Assembly (NCBI RefSeq): GCF_039522365.1
Contig: NZ_BAAADJ010000063.1
Span: forward strand, 1-64,000
Direction of reading: 5' to 3'
DNA: 64,000 nucleotides
DNA from: Bacillus carboniphilus
Lineage (GTDB): Bacteria; Bacillota; Bacilli; Bacillales; JC228
The position numbers and the translations under genes are program-made. This document shows, piece by piece, positions 42,622 to 51,114 of this stretch (positions within the stretch are counted from its first letter, which is position 1; each line of letters starts with the position of its first letter). The notes beneath the pieces were generated by a model. That model searched no databases. It saw only the letters and a list, made by a program, of their open reading frames with translations, and had not been told where the DNA came from.

Positions 42622-43278
42622 GTGCAGCAACAAACAAACATGACAAATATGCAGCAAAAACAGACTACAGGGAATCTACGTACATCCGACCAGGTGGGTC
42701 CACAGCAAAATCATGGTGGGCATGAGTTATTTGACGCACATGAAGTAATTTCTTGTTTGACAGGTACAATTGATCAATACGTGATGTATCGTCAATATGT
42801 AAAAGACCAGGAACTACTTAATATTATGGATCGACAACAATCATTTATCACCAACCAATACAATCGTGTTGTTGAGACATTGAGTACTGGTCAGAAACCG
42901 TCAATCCAAGCAACCACTTATAACATGAACCAAACACATGATGTTACGTATGGTTTAAAACCATCACAACCAAAAAAACCAGCACAAACGGTATCAGATA
43001 TTACGGAGGAATGTGTTTCTAGCCTATTGGCATCTGCCGTAAAATCAGTTTGTACTGGAACAACCATGGCTGCATTAGAGACAACAAACCCAGTGTTAAG
43101 ACGTGTGTTTGCTGACAGTATCCCGAATTTTATTGAGTTGGGATACGAATTATTCTTATATCAGAATAAACACCATTACTATCAAGTACCCCAGTTAAGC
43201 ATGCAAGACCAGACACAAATGATGCAAAGCTATGCACCTATTCAAACTGCTCAAATGAATCAAAACATGATGCAGTAG
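42622..43278 (+). CDS. CotF-domain spore coat protein
   Basis: The product is 218 residues. Gln/Asn/Met-rich low-complexity ends flank a ferritin-like CotF domain: HELFDAHEVISCLTGTIDQYVMYRQYVKDQELLNIM, and LLASAVKSVCTGTTMAALETTNPVLRRVFADSIPNFIELGYELF. CotF-type proteins are deposited in the spore coat by the mother cell. The start is GTG 42622 after AGGGGGT. It is flanked by a 200-bp gap upstream with no recognised gene and a strong terminator downstream. This supports a spore-forming host. Confidence 0.87.
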   Translation: MQQQTNMTNMQQKQTTGNLRTSDQVGPQQNHGGHELFDAHEVISCLTGTIDQYVMYRQYVKDQELLNIMDRQQSFITNQYNRVVETLSTGQKPSIQATTYNMNQTHDVTYGLKPSQPKKPAQTVSDITEECVSSLLASAVKSVCTGTTMAALETTNPVLRRVFADSIPNFIELGYELFLYQNKHHYYQVPQLSMQDQTQMMQSYAPIQTAQMNQNMMQ

Positions 43279-43291
43279 CCCCGTATATTGC

Positions 43292-43326
43292 AAAAAAGAG
43301 GCCAGTCGTAGTGACGGCCTCTTTTC
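43292..43326. terminator. Bidirectional terminator
   Basis: AAAAGAGGCC and GGCCTCTTTT form a perfect 10-bp stem with a 12-nt loop between the convergent coat protein and plsY genes. T-rich flanks exist on both strands. Confidence 0.88.
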
Positions 43327-43328
43327 CT

Positions 43329-43919
43329 TTAAACCACTTTTTTTCCTTCATAAATAGTTGGTTCTTTTTTATGATATAAATTCATGATATTAGTGCGGTG
43401 TAAATAAATCATACCAAGCGTTAATAAACTAAACACAATTAAATTGAACTGATGCTGATCAATAAATGCATATACCACCATCGATAACGGGGCAGTCAAC
43501 GATCCAAACACAACATACTTTGTAATCCAAATCATACCGAAAAATACGACGAGTCCAACAATTAACATAATTGGATTATAAGCTAATAAAACACCCGCTG
43601 ACGTTGCGACTGCTTTTCCTCCTCTAAACCCTGCAAAGATTGGAAAACAGTGCCCTAACACCGCAACCATTCCTACAAGTAAAGGTGAAGCATCCAATCC
43701 ATAAAACAAGACCGCTAAAACAGGTAAAAACCCTTTTAAACAATCGCCGAGAAATACCCCTACTCCTGCCTTTGGACCTAAAGTAGCAAATGCATTGGTA
43801 GCTCCTAAGTTCCCACTACCGTGTTCTCGAATATCAGTCTTGTAGAAATACTTTCCGATAATAAGTGCAAATGGTATGGATCCACTGAGATAGCTGATAA
43901 CATAAATCCACCAATCCAC
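43329..43919 (-). CDS. plsY: Acyl-phosphate:glycerol-3-phosphate acyltransferase PlsY
   Basis: PlsY makes lysophosphatidate at the membrane in phospholipid synthesis. The 196 residues carry all three PlsY motifs: SGSIPFALIIGK (motif 1), HGSGNLGATNAFATLGP (with KAGVGVFLGDCLKG) and FAGFRGGKAVATSAGVLLA. About five membrane helices are predicted. The length is normal. It is alone, with an AGGGGGGATA ribosome site. Confidence 0.93.
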   Translation of the reverse strand: MDWWIYVISYLSGSIPFALIIGKYFYKTDIREHGSGNLGATNAFATLGPKAGVGVFLGDCLKGFLPVLAVLFYGLDASPLLVGMVAVLGHCFPIFAGFRGGKAVATSAGVLLAYNPIMLIVGLVVFFGMIWITKYVVFGSLTAPLSMVVYAFIDQHQFNLIVFSLLTLGMIYLHRTNIMNLYHKKEPTIYEGKKVV

Positions 43920-44096
43920 CTATATCCCCCCTGTTCATGTAACCGTAAAATTGGTTAATGCTTACAAATCCCCTTTCTTTATTATACAAAATAGACAAGA
44001 TTATGGAACCGGGAAATCATAACAATACGCAAATGTATAACTACAGCCATAGTAGATAATATTATCTTTGAACATTTCTTACGTGAGGTGATAATG

Positions 44097-44222
44097 ATGG
44101 CAGATTTCCAAAAAAATCAAGGCAAAAACCAAGAGCGCATGAAAGAAAGTGCACTTAAAGAAGCTGAACAAGCACTACAAGGTGACCCTTTAAAAGAGGC
44201 TGTTGAAAAGAAGAAAAAATAA
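44097..44222 (+). CDS. 41-residue hydrophilic small protein
   Basis: The short product begins MADFQKNQGKNQERMKES and ends in a Lys run. It is helical, highly charged and without hydrophobic segments. GAGGTG lies 6-8 nt before the start (ATGATG; the first ATG at 44094 adds one Met), and a strong terminator follows within 20 nt. This makes translation credible although the gene is too short for most gene finders. The composition resembles small spore or stress proteins, but I recognise no family. Confidence 0.6.
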   Translation: MADFQKNQGKNQERMKESALKEAEQALQGDPLKEAVEKKKK

Positions 44223-44241
44223 ATAAAAAAAATTTAAAAAA

Positions 44242-44275
44242 GTCTCATTAGGCTGTAACCTAATGAGACCTTTTT
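44242..44275 (+). terminator. Strong terminator
   Basis: GTCTCATTAGG and CCTAATGAGAC form a perfect 11-bp stem with a 6-nt loop, followed by CTTTTTCG on the plus strand. It has an A-rich left flank and may also serve the minus-strand peptide gene. Confidence 0.9.
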
Positions 44276-44293
44276 CGTCTAAGTATTTAGAGA

Positions 44294-44416
44294 TTAAAAT
44301 TTGACAGTAGGACCGCTAGTTGGATCTGGATGATCCGCCTGGTCAGCAAAAGCTTGACCTCCAGCAACAGAAACTAGAGCAAACACTAGAGCTAAAGCAG
44401 CAAACCATTTTTTCAT
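44294..44416 (-). CDS. NprX-like secreted pheromone precursor (40 residues)
   Basis: The product has a Sec-type signal: MKKW, a hydrophobic core FAALALVFALVSVAGG, then QAFA as a cleavage site. After cleavage the tail is DQADHPDPTSGPTVKF. The gene begins 15 nt after the stop of an NprR-like regulator, and its ribosome site AAAGGAGAGG overlaps that region. Placement and size are those of RNPP signalling peptides (NprX, PapR, Phr). The HPDPTSG segment loosely resembles the B. cereus-group NprX core SKPDIVG (x-P-D-x-x-G). It should be exported, trimmed and re-imported to bind its regulator. The mature form is inferred, not shown. Confidence 0.72.
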   Translation of the reverse strand: MKKWFAALALVFALVSVAGGQAFADQADHPDPTSGPTVKF

Positions 44417-44431
44417 AATGAATCCTCTCCT

Positions 44432-45700
44432 TTAAATTAATTTGTATATATTTCTTAGGGCATCATTAGACACCCTGAAATAATGAGATGATAACTTATA
44501 ACGGTATGAGTTCTCATAATAGGTGGCTAAGATTTCAGCATAAGTTGCCAAGTATTCAAACATGTTATGTTCGGAGAAATAAGGAATAACTTTTTCTTTT
44601 AAGAAACACTCAAACTCTTCTGACTGAGGGTCCGATAGCAAATATTGATAGGTCTTAAAATGGTATTCATACTCTACAAGGTCCTCTTCCATTTCTGCTA
44701 AGATATAAAGGGCCTGTTTCACCCATCCTTTTGCTAATTCATAATTTTTCGTTTTATAGTACTCCATGACCAACGAAAAGATTGAATGCAGTTTTCGGGT
44801 GTAATCCTTCTGTTCCCTATATTCAATACTTTTTAGATAATGTTCAATGGCTTGTTCTGATTTTTCCTGAAGAGAAAACAGGTAGCCTAAGTTATGATGG
44901 ACCATTCCTCTCAGGTTGGAATCATTTAAGGTTTCAGCAATTTTACTAGTTAACAGTAGACTTTCTTCTGCTTTTTTCCATTCTCCACTCCGTTGAAAAG
45001 AAATCCCAAGTAATAGCTGACATTCAGCACTGCGCTTGAAGTTATAAACTGCCTGATAGATAGCCAGAGCTTGGTTCGTGTAGCGAAGACAAATACTTAC
45101 TTTCCATAGACGGCTGCTTGTGAGTGCAATGGAATAATAGAGATCAGCTTCTTCCCACTTTTCAAAGACGTTACTAGCCAAAAAACCCTCCGCTTTCTTG
45201 TACTTATCATAAGCTGATGAATACTGGCTGCGAAGGTAGGCATGTAAACCTTGGAACTTAAAAAAGTAGTAAAGAAGTTCATCTGTAAGTAATGTTGAGA
45301 TTTCTTCAATTCGCTTTATCTGCTTTTGAGCTGAACCTAGGTCACGATTCAGTAGATGATATCGAAGTTCAAACAGAAGAAAATGAATCATACTTGTTGA
45401 ATCATTTCGTTGATCAACTGCTTCTTTTAACCTCGCATACTCACTAACCGCCTTATCTTTTTCCTGATTGACAATGGATTTATACCAGTCTTTTAAATCA
45501 TCTAGGAGATTAGGCTCTGTTTCATCTACCAATAAAATATTTAATCGGTTACATAGCAGTTCAATAACCTCTTCACTTGGTAAGCTCTGGTTGTTCTCAA
45601 TTTTAGATAAATAGGAAACTGAGATAATACCATTTGCCAACTCTTCTTGGGTCATATTTTGCTGATGTCGATAAAAACGAATTCTCTCACCAATTTTCAT
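44432..45700 (-). CDS. nprR: NprR-like RNPP quorum-sensing regulator
   Basis: The 422-residue length fits NprR (about 423), not PlcR (about 285) or Rap (no DNA-binding domain). Residues 1-60 are an HTH_3/XRE domain (IRFYRHQQNMTQEELANGII to YLSKIENNQSLPS). The rest is a series of TPR-like repeats (such as AECQLLLGISFQRSGEWKKAEES and GMVHHNLGYLFSLQEKSEQAIEHYLKSI) that bind a peptide. NprR controls extracellular protease genes and sporulation entry in the B. cereus group. Here a subtilase gene lies 175 nt upstream in the same direction and the peptide gene directly downstream. Confidence 0.82.
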   Translation of the reverse strand: MKIGERIRFYRHQQNMTQEELANGIISVSYLSKIENNQSLPSEEVIELLCNRLNILLVDETEPNLLDDLKDWYKSIVNQEKDKAVSEYARLKEAVDQRNDSTSMIHFLLFELRYHLLNRDLGSAQKQIKRIEEISTLLTDELLYYFFKFQGLHAYLRSQYSSAYDKYKKAEGFLASNVFEKWEEADLYYSIALTSSRLWKVSICLRYTNQALAIYQAVYNFKRSAECQLLLGISFQRSGEWKKAEESLLLTSKIAETLNDSNLRGMVHHNLGYLFSLQEKSEQAIEHYLKSIEYREQKDYTRKLHSIFSLVMEYYKTKNYELAKGWVKQALYILAEMEEDLVEYEYHFKTYQYLLSDPQSEEFECFLKEKVIPYFSEHNMFEYLATYAEILATYYENSYRYKLSSHYFRVSNDALRNIYKLI

Positions 45701-45875
45701 TCCATCAACCTCTATTACATAGTGTACCTATCATTATACTCTAATTATTCCTATTAGTCTGAAAAATCTGATAGTAATATTTTATCATTTTGGTATTTTC
45801 ATATAGGACAATAATCATGGTTTTGTTAAAAACAATACATTTTGCTAGGTCGATGGAATGAAAAGGTGTGCTATT

Positions 45876-47786
45876 TTAGTTTAATACAGCTATAGAGAAG
45901 TCCTGAGAACCAGATGGTACGTTGTACGCCTGGATTTCAATTGTATAGGTACCACTTTCAGAAGTATTGATAAAGACATTCTCTACGTTATTAACGCCAT
46001 CCCAATTGTTGTTATACGGATAAGAGAAGTCATTCCCAATATACGTTTGACCACTTGGAGAAGTTACCACTAAATCTAAGTCATTAACAAGGGAATAAGA
46101 CGCTGATGGGTTCCCTGGATAATCTGTCCAAACTAGAGAGATTCTTAAAGGATCACTACCATCAGCTGTAAAGGAGTAGCGAACCGTTTGTCCAGTAGAA
46201 AGTGCTTGACTCTCATTGACATAACCTACGTTCAGTGACTTATCTAATGCAACTCTACCCCATCCTTGATCATTAAAGCTTGCACCAACATTTGTTGCAC
46301 CTGCAATTAAAGAAGCCTTTAATAGGGAAGGTTTTGGCGTTACACTTCTATTTTCCATGTAATGTTCTCTTAAAAGAGCAACCGAACCTGCTACGATCGG
46401 AGTGGCCATTGATGTTCCACCCATGTAAGCATACTTGCTATTGTAAGTTGCCCAGAAAGAAGAATCAGATGCTAGTGATGAACGAGCGGAAAGAATAAAT
46501 GTACCTGGTGCAGATACATCTGGTTTTACACGTCCATCAGAAGTAGGACCTCTTGAAGAGAAGCTCGCTACCTGGTTAGGATTATCAGCATAGGATCCAA
46601 AGCTCGGACGATAATTCTCAGTAGCCCCTACTGTAATCGCGTTTTTCGCAGTACCCGGTGAGCCAATTGTTCGGCTGTTTGGACCATCATTCCCAGCTGC
46701 AAAAAGTACAGTCATATCGTTATTCCACACGTATTGGTCAACTTGTTGAGATGATGTTGTGTAAGCTCCATTTACAGAAGCACCCCAAGAGTTCGTGTGG
46801 ATTCTTGCTCCAGCATTATAAGCTTGAGAAAATAGACTATTCAAGTTAGATGGAAGTCCTCCTAATCCACCTGAACTATCCATAACAGATTGGAACACTA
46901 AGCTAGCGCCTGGTGCCATTCCTTTTTCCATCGATCCATTTCCAAGTACCGATCCAGCAACATGTGTCCCATGACCATGTGGATCACTTGAATTACCTGT
47001 ACGTCCCCAAGCATATAGCCCCGTAATTTTCCCTCTAAAAGCTTCGTGCATAGAGCTATCGTTTCTCCCCGTATCAAGACCTGTATCAGCAACCGCAACC
47101 GTCTGACCAGATCCAGTTAAACCGTAATTGGCTTGGGAAGTGTTCACTCCGATAATCTTTGCACCCTCTGAGTTCATTAGCTTAAACTCAGGTGCTTGTG
47201 TAATAAAGGCTACATCATTTTGGTAGCTATATTGAATAAGGTCCTCTAAACCTTTAGCCTGAACTTCTTTCACATTCCCCTTTACATCATGAATCGTAGC
47301 TTTTACTAATTCAGATGCTCCTTTTTCAAATAGAGCCGGGTCCATTTTGTATAATGGAAGGTATGCTTTAACAGAGGAAACATCCTCTAGGGCCTCCACT
47401 TTACTAACATCTACACCCTTTGAATCTACGATAAATGCAAAGTCAGGAATATAATCTCCTACTTCAACACCTAACTTAGTCAAAGCAGCTTTGTTATCCT
47501 CTGTGATCGGTCCATCAAACTGGACGACATACAGCGTATTCCCTTCTGGTACTACCTCAAGTTTTTTTTGTAAGCCTTTTGGAATCTTCACATCCGTTGT
47601 ATCTACTAAAAACTGTGCCTTTCCAAAAGACCCCTTTTTCCCAACATCCATTTGAACCTTCCCTGTCTCTAAAAAGGTTAGCTCTCCGTTGGATGCTGTT
47701 GTGTGATTACCTGGTGTGACGGCTAAAGATGCAACGAGAGCTGCTGTAGAAATGGCCGCAAGAAATTTGTACCTTCTCTTCTTCAA
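45876..47786 (-). CDS. Secreted subtilase, KP-43 type (S8)
   Basis: The 636-residue pre-pro-protease has a signal peptide at residues 1-31 and a propeptide to about 205. The catalytic domain shows Asp in VAVADTGLDTGRNDSS, His in DPHGHGTHVAGSVLG and Ser in MGGTSMATPIVAGSVALL. A C-terminal beta-barrel domain follows (QTVRYSFTADG to SGTYTIEIQAYNVPSG). The sequence closely recalls the oxidant-stable alkaline protease KP-43 of Bacillus. The start is TTG 47786 with AAGGGG before it. The gene is upstream of the NprR-like regulator and may be its target. No terminator is visible between them. Confidence 0.92.
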   Translation of the reverse strand: MKKRRYKFLAAISTAALVASLAVTPGNHTTASNGELTFLETGKVQMDVGKKGSFGKAQFLVDTTDVKIPKGLQKKLEVVPEGNTLYVVQFDGPITEDNKAALTKLGVEVGDYIPDFAFIVDSKGVDVSKVEALEDVSSVKAYLPLYKMDPALFEKGASELVKATIHDVKGNVKEVQAKGLEDLIQYSYQNDVAFITQAPEFKLMNSEGAKIIGVNTSQANYGLTGSGQTVAVADTGLDTGRNDSSMHEAFRGKITGLYAWGRTGNSSDPHGHGTHVAGSVLGNGSMEKGMAPGASLVFQSVMDSSGGLGGLPSNLNSLFSQAYNAGARIHTNSWGASVNGAYTTSSQQVDQYVWNNDMTVLFAAGNDGPNSRTIGSPGTAKNAITVGATENYRPSFGSYADNPNQVASFSSRGPTSDGRVKPDVSAPGTFILSARSSLASDSSFWATYNSKYAYMGGTSMATPIVAGSVALLREHYMENRSVTPKPSLLKASLIAGATNVGASFNDQGWGRVALDKSLNVGYVNESQALSTGQTVRYSFTADGSDPLRISLVWTDYPGNPSASYSLVNDLDLVVTSPSGQTYIGNDFSYPYNNNWDGVNNVENVFINTSESGTYTIEIQAYNVPSGSQDFSIAVLN

Positions 47787-48357
47787 ACTAAAAACCCCTT
47801 CCTGAATGGTTTTACCGATTCAAGATGCCTGAAACATCTCAACATCCACTGTATCAAGCATTCAGGATTCTTTGTATTGTTAAAATTCATAATTTTTCCG
47901 CAGTCTAATCCCCAGTTTTTCTATCCAATTTTCCCAATATCAAAATGGGAGGAAATTTAATAAACTAATAGAATTGCTAGTTCGTTTTGGGGTGGCGTGT
48001 TTCGATTCGTTGCGTTCCCTCTTAGTGCAGATTTGACTTGGGAAGGGCACGTTTAGCCTTGATCCCCTCAAAGAAAATACCTTAATCCCTTCTATTCCTA
48101 TCCTAAAAATTGCCATTCCCTCCTTTTTCCATTGCCCAATCCAATCATAGAAAGCTCTTTTAGCTCTCCACTTTTTCCATGCATTTTCCCAATACAATAA
48201 GTTCTCCCTCCGTGTTACGATATGATTGAATTTTCAAACAAAGGAGGTGACATCAATCGTTTTACGAGTTCCTTCCGTTCGCAGCCTTAGAGTACATACC
48301 TCTCTTGCACGGTTGTAGTTCGTATTCAAACTAAAAAATTTAAGGAGTGGTTCATTC
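47787..48357. other. Divergent intergenic region between two subtilase genes
   Basis: About 570 bp hold the two protease promoters. CCTGAATG (near 47801-47809) and CATTCAGG (near 47865) are inverted copies about 55 bp apart upstream of the KP-43-type gene and could be regulator sites. An 85-codon minus-strand frame at 47940-48197 has no ribosome site or recognisable family and is not called. The right end contains the leader described at 48221-48250. Confidence 0.4.
48221..48250 (+). promoter_or_regulatory. -10 element and orphan ribosome site in the subtilase leader
   Basis: TATGAT (48221-48226) could be a -10, although no good -35 is seen. Eight or so bases past the predicted start lies AAGGAGGTGA (48241-48250), a near-perfect anti-16S match with no start codon at usable spacing; ATC GTT TTA follows. 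The true gene starts 108 nt later with its own AAGGAGTGG. Such an orphan site near an mRNA 5' end resembles the stabilising STAB-SD of cry3A messages. Confidence 0.45.
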
Positions 48358-49605
48358 ATGAAAAAGTTAAATCTAGTATTTCTTTCTATCATTCTTCTTA
48401 TCTCTTGCTTCACATCAAGCGCTTTAGCTGTGTCTCCAGAATTAAATACTTCAGAGGATCTAAGAGTACTTATCCAGCCAAAAGATAGTAAGGACAAAGC
48501 AAGCTTAAAAGCTAAATACGGTGTTCGTTGGGATTTTAATGAAAAAGGATTTACAACCAATGTGAACCCGAAGCAATACGAGGCTCTAAAGAAAAATAAA
48601 AATCTAGAAATCTCTTTAGTTGATAAAATTTATTTAGAAAATGTAAAGGCAGAAGCAACTCGCTCCACAACTCCATCTGATCAAACACCATGGGGAATGG
48701 AAGCCATTTATAATGACTCAAACCTTCAAGCTACAAGTGGTGGAGACAACATCCGTGTAGCTGTGCTAGATACGGGAACTTACACAGATCACGTGGATCT
48801 TGTTAATAATGTGGAACAATGTAAAGATTTCAGTCAAAATCGTTCTCCAATTCTCAATGGAAAATGTGATGATAAGAATGGGCACGGTACCCATGTGGCT
48901 GGAACAGTATTAGCTGATGGTGGCTCGGATGGTCAAGGTGTATATGGGGTTGCTCCTGATGCTAAACTTTGGGCCTACAAAGTTTTAGGAAATAGTGGAT
49001 TTGGATACTCCGATGATATTGCAAATGCGATTAAGCATGCTGCAGATGAAGGAAATCGTCTAGGTGTCAATGTGGTTATCTCCATGTCACTAGGATCAAG
49101 TTCAAAAGATAGTTTAATTGCTAGTGCTGTAACGTATGCAGTAGACAACGGAGCTCTAGTTGTGGCGGCTGCAGGAAACGACGGTCCTAACCCTGGAACA
49201 ATCGGTTATCCGGGTGGACTTTCTGATGCTATTGCTGTAGCAGCATTAGAGAATGTGCAAGCAAACGGAAACTACCGTGTAGCAGATTTCTCTTCTAGAG
49301 GGGTTTCTGGTGGAGCTGGAGACTATTCTATCAGTGAAGGTGATGTTGAATTATCAGCACCTGGTAGAGCGATCGAATCTACTTGGAAAGATGGAAGCTA
49401 CAATACTATTAGTGGAACTTCCATGGCGACTCCACACATCTCTGGTCTAGCTGCAAAAATCTGGGCAGAAAACCCAAGCATGTCTAACACTCAATTAAGA
49501 GCTGAGCTACAAGCTCGTGCAAAAGCCAATGATGTAAACGGTGGGCTTCATGCTGCATCTGGTGATGACATCGCTTCAGGTTTCGGTTTCCCACTCGTTC
49601 AATAA
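48358..49605 (+). CDS. Secreted subtilase, TA41/S41 type (S8)
   Basis: The 415-residue product has a signal peptide (residues 1-24, ending SSALA), an I9-like propeptide to about residue 105, and a catalytic domain. The triad is Asp in VAVLDTGTYTDHVDL, His in KNGHGTHVAGTVLADGG and Ser in SGTSMATPHISGLAAKIW. Two cysteines (VEQCKDF and NGKCDD) probably form the disulfide known in the Antarctic Bacillus subtilases S39/S41, which it resembles also at its end (SGFGFPLVQ). The ribosome site is AAGGAGTGG. It is followed by a strong terminator. Confidence 0.92.
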   Translation: MKKLNLVFLSIILLISCFTSSALAVSPELNTSEDLRVLIQPKDSKDKASLKAKYGVRWDFNEKGFTTNVNPKQYEALKKNKNLEISLVDKIYLENVKAEATRSTTPSDQTPWGMEAIYNDSNLQATSGGDNIRVAVLDTGTYTDHVDLVNNVEQCKDFSQNRSPILNGKCDDKNGHGTHVAGTVLADGGSDGQGVYGVAPDAKLWAYKVLGNSGFGYSDDIANAIKHAADEGNRLGVNVVISMSLGSSSKDSLIASAVTYAVDNGALVVAAAGNDGPNPGTIGYPGGLSDAIAVAALENVQANGNYRVADFSSRGVSGGAGDYSISEGDVELSAPGRAIESTWKDGSYNTISGTSMATPHISGLAAKIWAENPSMSNTQLRAELQARAKANDVNGGLHAASGDDIASGFGFPLVQ

Positions 49606-49616
49606 TGAATAAGCAA

Positions 49617-49651
49617 ACGGCAGCCCCAAAGTGGAGCTGCCGTTTTTTTTG
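49617..49651 (+). terminator. Terminator of the TA41-type subtilase gene
   Basis: ACGGCAGC and GCTGCCGT form the stem, followed by eight T. Confidence 0.92.
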
Positions 49652-49674
49652 TAAGATTTATAGTGTGCTGGATT

Positions 49675-50034
49675 AGTTATCCGAAGTTAGGTACACGTTA
49701 TCCGAACTTAGACACCAGTTATCCGGAGTTAGACACTCTTTATCCGAACTCAGATACTAGTTATCCGAAGTTAGACACTCTTTATCCGAACTCAGATACT
49801 AGTTATCCGAAGTTAGACACTCTTTATCCGAACTCAGATACCAGTTATCCGAAGTTAGACACTCTTTATCCGAACTCAGATACCAGTTATCCGAAGTTAG
49901 ACACTCGTTATCAGAACTCAGATACCCGTTATCCGAACTTAGACACCACAATTCAGAACTCAGGCACCTCTTTTCAGAACTCAAGCCCCTTTTTCAGAAC
50001 TCAAGCACCTCTTTTCAGAACTCAGAGGATGAAT
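49675..50034. repeat. About 17 tandem 21-bp repeats
   Basis: The unit is TTATCCGAANTNAGACACCNG with small changes. In the middle, two variants alternate (TTATCCGAAGTTAGACACTC and TTATCCGAACTCAGATACTAG), giving a 42-bp higher-order unit repeated four times. Towards the right end the unit decays to TTCAGAACTCAAGCACC. Because 21 is divisible by 3, one frame stays open throughout (YPxLDT heptads), but no ribosome site supports it. The array lies between the subtilase terminator and the mtnA stop. Confidence 0.92.
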
Positions 50035-50048
50035 CCGCACTCTACCCC

Positions 50049-51098
50049 CTACTCCGAAAACAACATCTGAATCCCTTCCGCAAATGGTGCCTGAACAACA
50101 CCTTTTTCAGTAATAATGGCCGTTATATATTCATTTGGCGTCACGTCAAACGCTGGGTTAAACACCTGCACATTCTCTGGGGCTGTCTTCACGCCTTGGA
50201 TCTCAGTCACCTCTTCAGGCGCACGTTCCTCTATCGGAATCTCCTCTCCACTTTCAATCGTCACATCAAAAGTAGAAAGCGGCGCAGCCACATAAAACGG
50301 AATATTGAATTCTTTAGCTAAAACCGCCAAACCAAACGTACCAATTTTATTGGCTGTGTCCCCATTGGCTACAATGCGGTCAGCCCCAACAATAACCGCT
50401 TTAATATCCTTCGTCTTCATTGTATGGGCAGCCATATTGTCTGTGATGAGAGTAACGTCCACACCTGATTGCATCAGCTCCCAAGCAGTTAAACGGGACC
50501 CCTGCAAAACAGGACGTGTTTCACATGCGTATACTTTAAAATCGATTCCCTTCTCTTTTCCGATATGAAAAGGAGCTAACGCTGTTCCATAACGTGCTGT
50601 CGCAATGGAACCAGCATTACAAATGGTCATCACCGCTTCTCCATTTTTCAATAGGGAAAGAGCATGCTCCCCAATTTGTCTGCAGATAGCCTCATCTTCT
50701 GCCTGGATTCGAATGGCTTCATGAATCAGTTCCGTTTTGGCTTCATTAACGGTTTGCGCGCATTCTACAGATTGCACCATTCGGTCTAAAGCCCAGAATA
50801 AATTGACAGCTGTTGGTCGTGATTCTGCTAGATAATCTCGATCCTTCTTCAGTTGTGCTCTCCACTCTGCTAGTTCAGAGGTTTCATAGCCCTGAGCCGC
50901 TAAAGCTAAACCAAATGCAGCTGTAATCCCTATGGCAGGAGCTCCTCTAACCTTTAATGTCACAATACTATCGTAAACATCTTGAATAGTTGTAAGCTCT
51001 ATATATTCGGTACTTTCCGGTAATGCCTGCTGATTCAACAGCCGAATGTGATCATCCTTCCATTCAACTGAAACCGGTATTGCTGTTTGAATTGTCAT
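50049..51098 (-). CDS. mtnA: Methylthioribose-1-phosphate isomerase
   Basis: MtnA converts 5-methylthioribose-1-phosphate to methylthioribulose-1-phosphate in methionine salvage. The 349 residues belong to the eIF2B-related fold: [20 protein letters not shown] near the N-terminus, the catalytic Cys in [11 protein letters not shown], and the catalytic Asp in [21 protein letters not shown]. The C-terminal [10 protein letters not shown] is usual. It follows mtnK by 16 nt in one transcript controlled by the SAM-I riboswitch upstream of mtnK. Confidence 0.95.
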   Translation of the reverse strand: MTIQTAIPVSVEWKDDHIRLLNQQALPESTEYIELTTIQDVYDSIVTLKVRGAPAIGITAAFGLALAAQGYETSELAEWRAQLKKDRDYLAESRPTAVNLFWALDRMVQSVECAQTVNEAKTELIHEAIRIQAEDEAICRQIGEHALSLLKNGEAVMTICNAGSIATARYGTALAPFHIGKEKGIDFKVYACETRPVLQGSRLTAWELMQSGVDVTLITDNMAAHTMKTKDIKAVIVGADRIVANGDTANKIGTFGLAVLAKEFNIPFYVAAPLSTFDVTIESGEEIPIEERAPEEVTEIQGVKTAPENVQVFNPAFDVTPNEYITAIITEKGVVQAPFAEGIQMLFSE

Positions 51099-51114
51099 GC
51101 TGTATCAAACTCCT

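Noticed and set aside
47940-48197. 85-codon minus-strand frame between the two subtilase genes
   Set aside because: No ribosome site, no recognised family, and it occupies the region needed for promoters.
49663-50070. 135-codon open frame with YPxLDT heptads
   Set aside because: The frame stays open only because the repeat is 21 bp long; there is no ribosome site and the array continues in a non-coding style.
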